A stretch of DNA of 58,917 nt from Fibrobacter sp. (GTDB taxonomy: Bacteria; Fibrobacterota; Fibrobacteria; Fibrobacterales; Fibrobacteraceae): contig JAAZFC010000059.1 of NCBI GenBank assembly GCA_012511955.1, forward strand, positions 1 through 58,917. The letters are read 5' to 3'. The position numbers were made by a program, and so were the translations under genes. The notes under the pieces are model-generated. The model was not told where the DNA came from. It made no database searches and saw only the letters and a list, made by a program, of their open reading frames with translations. This document shows, one piece after another, positions 44,084 through 52,800 of the stretch. Each line of letters opens with the position of its first letter. The stretch's first letter is position 1.

Positions 44084-45418
44084 ATGAGTTCTAAAGAAAA
44101 TTCCCCCAAAAAAATCAAGGCCACCTTAAACAAGAAGTTTGGGCATAGCCGAGAAGATAGAAAGTCCCATAAACCAAGATTTTCCCCAGCTGGTAACAGC
44201 GATATTCCCGCCGAAGTTCCCGAAAAGACTTACGGCAGTAAGCGCGGCCAGCTTGAAAGAGAATTGCGTGCCAAAAAACAAGAGGAATTAGAAGCTTCCC
44301 AAGCTGGCGATGGTAGCGAAGTTTCGACGGAGCCTGCCGCAGAAAGAGAAGCTGGCGCAGACCGAGGCCGTTTCCGTAACGAGGGCAAACCTCGCTTTGG
44401 CGGCGATAGGGAAGATAGAGGTCGTTTCCGCAACGAGGGCAAGCCTCGCTTTGGCGGCGATAGGGAAGACAGAGGTCGTTTTCGCAATGAGGGTAAGCCT
44501 CGTTTTGGCGGTGATAGGGATGATAGAGGTCGTTTTCGCAATGAGGGCAAACCTCGTTTTGGTGGCGATAAAGGGGCTCCGCGCCGAGAAGAAAGACCTT
44601 GGATGCGTAGCAGACCAGATAATCGTCAAAAAAGCGATACTCCGAATCCGCCATGGTTAAGACGGGTTTTGCGCTTGACCACGGAAAAAGGCAGGGAAAA
44701 AACCGAAAACTTCCTCGCCGAGGGCGTGCGTTGTGTGCAAGAAATTGTGCAACATCATGCAGAAATCGTGCGCGAGATTTTCGTGGTGGATTCCTTTGCC
44801 GGAACTGAATTACTGCAAGCTATCACAGATAGGCAAATCCAAATTCAAACCATAAGCACCGCCGAAATGGAGCTGATTTCCACCATGGTGACAAACCAAG
44901 GAATCATAGCTATTTGTCGCAGTGCTTCGGTGAAACCCGATTACGACATGGCTCGCTTTTTAACCTTAGTAGATGGCATTCAAGATCCTGGCAATTTGGG
45001 TTCAGTGTATAGAACCAGTTTGGGATTTGCCTCCGATGGATTACTCTTAGGAAAAGGCACTGTAAGTGCGTTTAACCCTAAAGTGGTGCGCGGGTCTTCG
45101 GGGACTTTTTTGCGCGTACCCTTTGAGCAAGGGGTAGATATGCAGGAACGCATCATGTTTTTGCGCCAAAAAGGCTTTACCGTGATTGCTACTGATTTGC
45201 ACGCTAAGCAAGATTTAGCAGACATTGCTCCCTATAAATTGCGCAAAGTGGCTTTGTTGATTGGCAATGAAGGATCCGGTGCAGATATTGCCCATATACA
45301 ACACGCCGATGAAATCATTAAAATCCCCATGGAACAAAACTTGGAATCCCTTAATGTAGCCGTGGCTCATGGGATTTTAAGCTTCCAAATCAAAGAAGCG
45401 CTAAAAACAGGCGGGTAG
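44084..45418 (+). CDS. SpoU/TrmH-family RNA methyltransferase with Arg/Gly-rich N-terminal repeats
   Basis: A SPOUT methyltransferase of 444 residues, likely a 2'-O-methyltransferase of rRNA or tRNA. The N-terminal 180 residues are basic and disordered with four tandem 18-residue repeats of the type DRGRFRNEGKPRFGGDRE. The substrate-binding region starts near 185 (RRVLRLTTEKGREKTENFLA), and the knotted catalytic domain shows QDPGNLGSVYRTSLGF, NPKVVRGSSGTFLRVPF, LLIGNEGSGAD and NLESLNVAVAHGIL. The RGRF repeats recall RNA-binding RGG tails. It follows dxs by two bases. Confidence 0.88.
   Translation: MSSKENSPKKIKATLNKKFGHSREDRKSHKPRFSPAGNSDIPAEVPEKTYGSKRGQLERELRAKKQEELEASQAGDGSEVSTEPAAEREAGADRGRFRNEGKPRFGGDREDRGRFRNEGKPRFGGDREDRGRFRNEGKPRFGGDRDDRGRFRNEGKPRFGGDKGAPRREERPWMRSRPDNRQKSDTPNPPWLRRVLRLTTEKGREKTENFLAEGVRCVQEIVQHHAEIVREIFVVDSFAGTELLQAITDRQIQIQTISTAEMELISTMVTNQGIIAICRSASVKPDYDMARFLTLVDGIQDPGNLGSVYRTSLGFASDGLLLGKGTVSAFNPKVVRGSSGTFLRVPFEQGVDMQERIMFLRQKGFTVIATDLHAKQDLADIAPYKLRKVALLIGNEGSGADIAHIQHADEIIKIPMEQNLESLNVAVAHGILSFQIKEALKTGG
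44360..44575 (+). repeat. Four tandem 54-bp units coding the RGRF/KPRFGG repeats
   Basis: Starting at 44360, a 54-base unit is repeated four times in frame. The copies are close to identical, with mostly third-position changes (for example GACCGAGGCCG versus GATAGAGGTCG). Recent expansion by slippage or unequal crossing over is likely, so copy number could vary between strains. Confidence 0.85.
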
Positions 45419-45715
45419 CTATCTGCGATGCTCTCCACGGTCATGGAGGAGAATAACCTTGTGTATGGCGGACTTCCGGACTTTCTATCAGCCAGCATTA
45501 GCGGGCTGATTAAAATCATCCAAGCATAGCTTTCCGAAAGCTACCACCTAGCCACTAAAACCTAAAATTTACACGGCGCTAGCTGCAACTTACAACTTAC
45601 AACTCCCCGCCAAGCTTGATACTTTCCCCTACTCACCCCCCCCCCCGAAAATATAGATGACAACACCACAGCACTTTATTACTTTATCAAAAAAGGACTC
45701 CATGGGAGCTTCAAT
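45419..45715. other. Intergenic debris before the first lipoprotein module
   Basis: No clear gene. A 33-codon frame (45428-45529) with text like NNLVYGGLPDFLSA looks like a gene fragment; it matches nothing I know. It ends in a perfect hairpin, TAGCTTTC and GAAAGCTA. Then come the CAACTTA tandem repeats, a C11 tract, and finally a leader (AAAAAGGACTCC, then ATGGGAGC) that is also found in front of the second lipoprotein. The leader in front of 45716 holds a mini-ORF (45702-45719) whose TGA overlaps the ATG. Confidence 0.5.
45586..45646 (-). repeat. CAACTTA heptamers and C11 tract
   Basis: CAACTTA twice plus CAACT (45586-45604) and, 31 bases later, eleven C (45636-45646). Read on the minus strand this is a G tract, a TGAGTAG block and TAAGTTG heptamers, the same order as at 31370-31405. 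The two sites are probably copies of one element type. Confidence 0.65.
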
Positions 45716-46702
45716 ATGAAAAAAATAGGTGAAAATTCGCAATTTAACCGCAGTTTAGGCGCAAAAGCGGTACTGACTTTGCTATTGGTGACGCTGTGGG
45801 GGTGTGATAGCAGAAATACATCTGTTAGTTGGTTGGAGCGTGGTGCTGTTTTGACAAGTATAATAGATGATAGCTTAGCCATATATACAAATAATTCTAT
45901 TAAAATAATTTGCACGCAACCAAAATTTAATATACAAGGGATTAATGATTGTGAGTACTATGACTATAATCCAGGATTATATTTGGTGAACTACCGCAAT
46001 AAACAAGTCTATTGGGGAGATACACTTGATTATAATATGGTGGTGTTGCTAGGGCATCTGGATGATTCCACAGTATTCGTTGCAAATGAATCATTTACTG
46101 AATATGGCTATTGGAAAATTGGTGAAAAGCCTAAATTGGAGAATAAGTTAGACTTTCCTATGATAGGTGTTGATTGGAGCGTAGAAGCTAGGCCTTGGAA
46201 AAAGGGAGATATTTTGTTTTACAATTATTCTAACAATTTACGACATCACTGGATGATAGATAGTGCCGCCAGAGAGTTTCGTGAATTTGAATACACAGGG
46301 GAAGATACTTGGTTGGAGAGTTGTATAGACTTTAAATATCATGAGGGAGAGGTTTTTTGCGTGAAAATGGATAGCTCGGGTTCAGGTAACTTAAATTTAT
46401 GGGTAGATGGCACCGTTACCGATTCTCTATACCTAAACGGTTGTAAACTCATGGAAACTTATGGCTGGTATGGCCCTTATGTAGTATTGGACTTATACTG
46501 CTCACATTTTTATTCACCTCATGTTAAAGAAGTAGATTGGTGGTACGGCTTGTATGATGTGAGAAAGGTAGATTACACAAATCGAAGGTTTGATACTACT
46601 TTTAGTGGTTTATGGTTTAGCACTGAAAGAGGTTTTGCATTTGATCAAGGTAATTATACTATATTTGAACCAGAAGACTTAATAGTAACAGGAGGTGAAT
46701 AG
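45716..46702 (+). CDS. Lipoprotein of module 1 (paralogue family A)
   Basis: A 328-residue predicted lipoprotein: basic N-terminus, hydrophobic KAVLTLLLVTL, lipobox LWGCDS. The family shared with the next two lipoproteins is defined by SIIDDSLAIY-like starts, LVNYRNKQ, the RPWKKGDIL segment, and above all the block GEDTWLESCIDFKY to FCVKM with conserved Cys, and LWVDGTVTDSLY. The beta-rich, Trp/Asp-rich pattern could be a propeller-type or sandwich fold. The gene runs directly into the first hydrolase fragment (TAGTG overlap). Candidate immunity protein, folding partner or anchor; no function is established. Confidence 0.72.
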   Translation: MKKIGENSQFNRSLGAKAVLTLLLVTLWGCDSRNTSVSWLERGAVLTSIIDDSLAIYTNNSIKIICTQPKFNIQGINDCEYYDYNPGLYLVNYRNKQVYWGDTLDYNMVVLLGHLDDSTVFVANESFTEYGYWKIGEKPKLENKLDFPMIGVDWSVEARPWKKGDILFYNYSNNLRHHWMIDSAAREFREFEYTGEDTWLESCIDFKYHEGEVFCVKMDSSGSGNLNLWVDGTVTDSLYLNGCKLMETYGWYGPYVVLDLYCSHFYSPHVKEVDWWYGLYDVRKVDYTNRRFDTTFSGLWFSTERGFAFDQGNYTIFEPEDLIVTGGE

Positions 46703-46827
46703 TGAGAGTGGTTTTGTTTTTAGTATTGGGTTTGCTTAATGTATTGAGTTTCGCTAACTCAAAACCCATGGAGTCCCTTGAAAAGTACAATGTCGTTCTG
46801 GTGCATGGAGCCTCCAATTTTCTTTGA
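46702..46827 (+). pseudogene. Truncated hydrolase copy 1 (41 codons)
   Basis: Starts with GTG at 46702, one base overlapping the lipoprotein stop, with GGAGG 6 bases upstream. It encodes a signal peptide (VVLFLVLGLLNVLSFANS), KPMESLEKYNVVLVHGAS and then FL and a TGA at 46825. Copies 2 and 3 continue the same start into a complete hydrolase N-terminus, so this copy has lost everything after the VHGAS strand. Beyond the stop the sequence is unrelated non-coding DNA. Confidence 0.85.
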
Positions 46828-46861
46828 AATTAGCAGGCGCACTATTTCGTTGCACTGCGAT

Positions 46862-46904
46862 AAAATAACATTCGAAATACTATGTGTATTCCTCATGTTA
46901 TTTT
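46862..46904 (+). repeat. 10-bp perfect inverted repeat
   Basis: AAAATAACAT (46862-46871) and ATGTTATTTT (46895-46904) with 23 bases between, right after the broken end of hydrolase copy 1. Could be the end of a small mobile element or a bidirectional hairpin. Confidence 0.5.
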
Positions 46905-47194
46905 GTTGACACTGAACATCCATATTCAGTGCCCGTTGGGCTCACTGCGTGAGTCCCTCTCCGGCATCCATGCCTCTGTGGTGTGCGCCTCGTATTGCAT
47001 CCTGCTAATTCCAAAGAGCTTCTGGCTGCGCAGGCACACTACTTTAACCACGTACCCCGAGTGATTTCCCACATACGGTCTGGCGTAAGCCAAAAAGTAC
47101 CGAGGGGCACTTCGATACATCTCCAGCCTGCTTCGAGACGCTTTTGCCAACCTGCATCGGCTGGTTGGCTGATTGCTGGAAGTTCTAATATCTG

Positions 47195-47216
47195 AAAACA
47201 CTCGGGGAGCGTGGGC
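47195..47216 (+). repeat. Dispersed 22-bp repeat, copy B
   Basis: Second copy of the block at 31755-31776, one mismatch in 22. It is preceded by the TACCG...CGATACAT block near 47098-47120 and by a hairpin with the same outer bases as the one at 31661. Confidence 0.6.
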
Positions 47217-47321
47217 GAAAAATATCGAGGTGGCATTCATCCAGGCGGGGAGATTCACCCTATGATTTCCTGCCTCACTTTGTTATATTGCAAGAAAAAG
47301 GACTCCATGGGGGCACTAAAC

Positions 47322-48248
47322 ATGAAGAAATCAGCTAAAATCTCAAAAGTAAACCGTAACTTAGGTTCGAAAGCAGTGTTAGCCTTGCTATTGGTGGCGC
47401 TGTGGGGGTGTGATGGCACTAGAGCAGAGTGGGGTGAGCGCACTGGAAGGATGGTTTCGATTCTTAATGATTCTTTAGCATTGATTCAAGATTGGCGGCC
47501 TAAAAGTGTTTGCAAAGGCATGGTAACTAATGTTAGCTGTGTACATAGTTCGCATAATGCCGGCTTACATTTGGTTAATTATCAACAGCAGCAACCCGTA
47601 TTACTGAGCGATACTTTAAGTTACTATTTAAATGTAATGAGAGGGTATGTACGAGATTCCGTTGCATTTGTTGTGCATGAAAATACTAGTAAATTTGCTT
47701 TTTGGAAAGTGGGACAAAAACCAAGTCCATGGAAAGACTGGTACTGGCCCAGCTCATGCGCTCGTCATATTTCTGTAGAAGACTTGATCAGGCCTTGGAA
47801 AAACAATCAATTTATAATTAGAGAGAGGACAGCTTCTTGCCCGAATGTGCTATTAGACACTACAACCGGGCAGGTTTCCATTTTTGAATTTAGCGGGGAA
47901 AACGCTTGGCTTAGTGAATGTACCGATTTTAGCTATGTAGATGGTAAAATTTATTGTCTTAGAGTTAGTTCACCTCAAACCTTAGATTTGTTGGTAGATA
48001 ATGAGTTAATGGATGTTTTGCATAGTGAAGCTTGTGAGTTTGTTAAAGAAAAACCACGCAGGGTGAGTAAAGAGTCGGTGGAATTGTTTAATGAGTATGT
48101 TTCTATTCAAACGAAATGTTCTTATGGATATAATCAGCATAAACTAGACGCTGATAAAATGTCCTTTGATACAACTTTTTCAGAAGTAACTCTTAAAGGA
48201 AAAAGGTTTATTCATCAAGATGGTAGAGTGGTTGATTACTATGAATAA
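47322..48248 (+). CDS. Lipoprotein of module 2 (paralogue family A)
   Basis: A 308-residue lipoprotein from ATG 47322 (or 313 from an in-frame ATG at 47307 that has the AAAAAGGA box). N-terminus and upstream leader are nearly the same as in module 1: KAVLALLLVALWGCDG. The rest diverges but keeps the family marks: SILNDSLALI, LVNYQQQQ, RPWKNNQFI, GENAWLSECTDFSYVDGKIYCL and LLVDNELMDVL. So the signal region is conserved while the mature part is diversified. The end overlaps a possible upstream start of hydrolase copy 2. Confidence 0.72.
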   Translation: MKKSAKISKVNRNLGSKAVLALLLVALWGCDGTRAEWGERTGRMVSILNDSLALIQDWRPKSVCKGMVTNVSCVHSSHNAGLHLVNYQQQQPVLLSDTLSYYLNVMRGYVRDSVAFVVHENTSKFAFWKVGQKPSPWKDWYWPSSCARHISVEDLIRPWKNNQFIIRERTASCPNVLLDTTTGQVSIFEFSGENAWLSECTDFSYVDGKIYCLRVSSPQTLDLLVDNELMDVLHSEACEFVKEKPRRVSKESVELFNEYVSIQTKCSYGYNQHKLDADKMSFDTTFSEVTLKGKRFIHQDGRVVDYYE

Positions 48249-48267
48249 AAACTTACTAGGAGAAAAA

Positions 48268-48903
48268 ATGAGATATTTTTTGCTGTTGATATTATTGATG
48301 CTGGGGTTGGCCTACTCTAATGCTAAACCCATGGAATCCCTTGAAAAATACAATGTAATCATGGTGCATGGCGCCTCTAATTCTACTAATGGATTACAAG
48401 AACTGTGTAATGGTGCTGATACCTTACCGGAAGCCTCAGATTTTCACAAAGCATATATGCAAAAAATAGAAGAGAATGATAAATTTGAAGAAAATTGGGG
48501 ATTGGGCACAGCTGTGAATATGATGGGCGGCTATCATAGTAAAGACACCCTAACTCATTGGCTGGATACTGAAGTATTTGAAAAGTATAGACATTTTAAA
48601 TCTGACGACCCCGAAGGCGCTTCTCCGATCTACATTCAGCGTTCTTTTGTTAACCCGGCCAATTCGCCCATAGCTAATGCACGGGAATTGGGGGGTCCTA
48701 CCTGGAATGGTTTGGGTAAGTGTTCTAAACGCCGTTCTTTAATCGAAGAGGCCCAAGAAGTCAAGGCTGGCGGTCGTGGGAATTTGAAGAGATTGCGCAC
48801 TTCTAAAAATTACTTCGACATCCCCTCGCGTAACATTTTGATTGGTTACAGCATGGGCGGCGTGGCATCCAGTGAGTATGTGCGGGGGAATTTTTGTGCT
48901 TAA
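48268..48903 (+). pseudogene. Truncated hydrolase copy 2 (211 residues)
   Basis: ATG 48268 with AGGAG 5-6 bases upstream. Signal peptide (LLLILLMLGLAYSNA), KPMESLEKYNVIMVHGAS, and the alpha/beta-hydrolase N-terminal half up to the nucleophile elbow IGYSMGGVASSEYVRG (Ser 195). Immediately after this it ends in NFCA-stop. It aligns well with copy 3 (shared RRSLIEEAQEV, IPSRNILI). It cannot form a full enzyme because the acid and histidine parts are missing. The start of the next lipoprotein overlaps its last 8 bases. Confidence 0.85.
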
Positions 48904-49891
48904 ATCAATACAACTCGCCAACAACATATTTTGTAGATATTTATTTGTGTTAACAGTTATGGTTGCGAACGCAATGTTTTTAGGTTGTGGCAGCTCAGAG
49001 ACTAGGCCTGCGAGTCCCTCTGTAAGTATGTTAGGAATTCTTAATGATTCAACTGTTGTTTTGAAAGTAACAAAGAATCAAGAAACATGCGTAGAAACAC
49101 TTCTGGGTAATAGTTGCTATGGAAAATATGCAGTTAATCAGTATGTTGCCGTTTTTGATCTTCGTTCGCATTTGTCGTTAGTACAATCATTAGAAATTGA
49201 CACATCATACTCGCTAGTGACTCAAGTTTCGGATTCTTCTTTTGTATTCTTGAATGGAAATGGAGTTTTGGGGTATTACAATAGCTCGAAAAACCAATTT
49301 GATGAAGTAGCGATCAATTGGGGAACTTGTAATGTGATAAATAAAAATCTACGGGCTAGAATATGGAGAAATGAAACGATCCTTCTTAGTTCCTATCGTT
49401 CTAATTCTGTGGATTCTCAATGTGATTTTATTGAAGTAGATATTATTTCAAAATCTATGCAACCAGTGCTGTTAGCTGGTGATTATAAGTGGTTGATTGA
49501 TTGTGATGATTTTTATTTTTCTTCTGAAATAGATAAACCTGTATGCGCAATGCTTTCGAATACTCTAAGTTGCAATATTTTTTTATTTATTGATGGAATT
49601 GTTAAAGATTCTGTTTTGCTTGGGGATAAATCCTGTGAATTGATAGGCTCTTCTGGACGTACATACAACCTCAATTGGTTGGGGAATTATCTGGTTACAC
49701 CAAAATCAAGCAATAGTTCTAACTATTTATCGCAGAAACTTTTAGGGGATACTGTGATGAGTGTTGATGCAAATGAGTCAACTTTTAACAGACAAATGCC
49801 GGAAATGTGGCTTTCGGTAACTGGTATTGTCTTTGACGGATCGTTTATGCCATACTCATCGTTCCCATTCAATAATTTGTTGGAGAATTAA
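48896..49891 (+). CDS. Lipoprotein of module 3 (paralogue family A, diverged)
   Basis: A 331-residue lipoprotein from GTG 48896 (GGGGGA about 8 bases upstream). The signal sequence (YLFVLTVMVANAMFLGCGS) with lipobox FLGC is unlike those of modules 1 and 2. The mature part shares GILNDSTVVL, a CxDF-type block (WLIDCDDFYFS, then CAMLS) and LFIDGIVKDSVLL. It is longer in low-complexity Ser/Asn segments. It lies directly before the intact hydrolase gene (one base gap), which suggests a dedicated partner. Confidence 0.7.
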   Translation: MLKSIQLANNIFCRYLFVLTVMVANAMFLGCGSSETRPASPSVSMLGILNDSTVVLKVTKNQETCVETLLGNSCYGKYAVNQYVAVFDLRSHLSLVQSLEIDTSYSLVTQVSDSSFVFLNGNGVLGYYNSSKNQFDEVAINWGTCNVINKNLRARIWRNETILLSSYRSNSVDSQCDFIEVDIISKSMQPVLLAGDYKWLIDCDDFYFSSEIDKPVCAMLSNTLSCNIFLFIDGIVKDSVLLGDKSCELIGSSGRTYNLNWLGNYLVTPKSSNSSNYLSQKLLGDTVMSVDANESTFNRQMPEMWLSVTGIVFDGSFMPYSSFPFNNLLEN

Positions 49892-49892
49892 T

Positions 49893-52800
49893 ATGAATAA
49901 GTATTTTATAACGATGATTGTTGTGATATTTGGATGCTTATGGGCTGGCAATAAGCCAATGGAGTCCGTCACTCGATACAATGTAATTCTTGTGCACGGA
50001 GCTTCTGATAGATGGGGTGGGATGGACTGTAATGCTGAGAATTTTCCTGAAGCATACCGGAGCCCTCGTGATAGTGTGACAGGCTATTTCGAAATGGTTG
50101 GTGGAATTCAGAATGGTGATTGGAAATCTTCAGCTGCCAAAATGCTAAGAGCTTTAGTGCCATGGCTCTCAGATACCATTTTGGAAGATAAAAATGTCGT
50201 TTATCTGCAGAGACCATTAACTCAACCTGCTGGTTCTCCTCTTCAAAACGCTAGTGAAATTGGAGATAGAAAGTGGAAAGGTAAAGGAGGGTGCGCTGCG
50301 CGGAGGTCTTTATTTGAAGAAGCTCAAGAAATTCGGGCTAATGATCAAAAAGAATTAGCAACAAAACGTAGCTCTATGGCGTATAGATTGATACCTTCAA
50401 GAAACATCATCATTGCCCATAGTATGGGAGGTGTGACATCACGGGAATATATACGATCAAAGTCATATAACAATGATGTTGATAAAGTCATAACTCTTGA
50501 TTCCCCTCATGAAGGTACCGGAAGTTTAAACTTACTATTAGACATTAACGATGATCTTCGGGCTGTTGTAGAAACTGGAACAAATGCTATTCCGTTGGCC
50601 ATTGCTACATCAATTACTATGGCTTCAATTGGAAAAGAACCAGGCACAATTATTCCAGCTATTCTTGGTCTTGCAGAATCAATTGCATTAAACGGTATGA
50701 ATTATGGCACGCGATTAGCGATAATGAATTCATTGAAGCCAAAAGGATTTGATTTCACTAAAGACGATGCTCTAGCTGATTATATTGATCCAATAGCGCA
50801 TAATAGTAGTGGCATTGATAACCTGATAAATGAAAGAATATCAGATAGCCTTCCGATGTTTAGGTTATTGGGCGGAAGAAATAGCATGGTTTTTACAGAT
50901 CCCAATGTTGGCTGGAGAACGCCGTCGAATGTTTTTATACCCGCAGCCATTACGGTACCGTTTGCAAATGTGTGGGCACAATCAACAGGAGCTAGTAGCC
51001 AAAAGACAAATTTTATTAATGCATTAACAGGATTTACTGTTGGCCTTTTGGGCGGTATCACTTTAGAGGATCACGGTACGGCATTGATTCCAGAATGGAG
51101 TAGTTTGGCAAAGAATACGCCTTTGCTAAATAACCAAAAAGTAGATGTGAAAAGAATGCAATATGATGGTGATATTTTTGCCAAGTCAGCGGACGCAACA
51201 TTTGCAGCTTCGTTAACGGGTTTGGGCGCTGCAATTATTGCTCTTGATGTTGCTTTATCTTGGAACTATCCAATTGCGACTGGAGCAAAAGTAGGTCTAG
51301 CGATTGCAGGTTCTACACTCTTATCTGCTGGCATAGTGACTGCTACTATGATCGGTGTAGAAGATATACAAATGTCACATAAAGCCCCATCGCTTTCTGA
51401 ATATCAAGCGCAGTGGTTTGGTAATCCTTCAACATATAATTTACTCACAGGGAAGCAATCCACCATCACCCCCTACCTTATGGAAGATTTTCTTTATGAA
51501 AAGCCTTTTGTAAACCTGCGAGTTAGCAGTGCCAATGATTTTACAGAAGTCCCCGATAGCACCAACCAAGATAGCTTGGGCCTTTATTACAATTGCGATA
51601 GTAATGTCTGTCAATCTTTGGCAGTTATTGCTCCCGATACCACAAAAAAGTATCCCTTGACCTTTAAAAACGCTTATGATTGGGAGAAAATGGGCGTTAA
51701 AATCGATACTTGGACTCGGGTTTCGGGGGTAGATGGCACAGTTCCCATTCGCCATGTAAATCGTTATGCCATGCCAGATGTAGTGGTTGAAGATAACATT
51801 AATCGCTATAGTTTTGTTGTGGACGATCTGATGCCCCACCGTTTGCGCCAAATTCGCATAAACTTTAACTTTGTAGAGGACTTAGCTTGGGAATGTGATA
51901 TTAGTAAAGCAGAAGATGCCCAAGATGCTTGTGATGTATATACTCGCAGCGGTGGTAGTGATTGGGTTAAAAAAGATAAAAAAGTGGCACATCCGGTTAA
52001 AAAAGACGGCTCTTTTGATTTAAATATGGGTGATTATTACAAGAGCCTTTTGGGGGTGCAAAAAGACAATCAAAATACCGTTACCATCTCCACGGTTAAT
52101 AAAATTGGTTTATCCAACACCCAGCGCTTTCATTATCTGTTTAAAGCCACTGCTAATTTCATTCAACCTCGCTGGCCTTTGCCCGGGGTGGCGGTGAGCA
52201 AAATCGACAGTTTTGTAACCTATGCTTCTACTCTAGATTATCAAGGTTATGCGGTTAAATCAGGCCAAGATTGCATTTTTATAGATCACCTTGATAGCGC
52301 AAGTTGTGTAGAATCATCTTATGTAAATATGACTTTAGATGGAGCAGATGGCGGTGCACTTTTATTTTCAAATAATAAAGCCGACAGCGTGGAATATAGC
52401 GGTCCGATGCTGTGGAGTTTGCAGATAAACACCGAAAATTCTTCAGGGAATAGTAACGATGAACTTATCATTCCTTTTAAATTAGATCAAAGACCTCCAG
52501 AAATAACTATCAACGCAGAGGCTGCGGTTTTAAACCCCGATTCCACCGCGTTTATGGCGCGTTTTTACAATAACATTAGTGTGGATCCTTCGTTGCGCTT
52601 GGTGCGCATGAAGTTAGAGCGTTTGCAAAATAATACCCCTAGCAAAACATGGGATTTACCCTTGTTTACCAATGTGTTAAGCCACGAGTTTGCTATTGAT
52701 TGGACTGGTTTAGACAAGGAATCATTGTCAGATGGGGTTTATCGTTTAATTGCTTTGGCGCTGGACAACGCTGCGCCTAATCGTAGTCTGCACGAGGCGG

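Larger units (their letters stand above)
46828..47321. other. Non-coding segment with inverted repeats between modules 1 and 2
   Basis: About 490 bases with no believable gene (short open frames on both strands show no domain). It holds a 10-bp inverted repeat (46862-46871 with 46895-46904), a hairpin GCCAACC/GGTTGGC (47146-47152 and 47163-47169), the dispersed 22-bp repeat copy B (47195-47216), and near 47055 the inverted core CCCCGAGTG of that repeat. The end carries the leader shared with module 1. It looks like insertion debris. Confidence 0.55.

Noticed and set aside
44360-44575. CRISPR-like regular repeats
   Set aside because: The repeats are contiguous, in frame and without spacers; they encode peptide repeats. 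No CRISPR array is visible in the window.
44115-44654. Long minus-strand open frames opposite the methyltransferase N-terminus
   Set aside because: They are mirror frames of the 54-bp tandem repeats; the plus strand encodes a clear SpoU protein.
46926-47258. 110-codon minus-strand frame between modules 1 and 2
   Set aside because: No domain, overlapping frames on both strands, and it spans hairpins and dispersed repeats, so it is probably non-coding.
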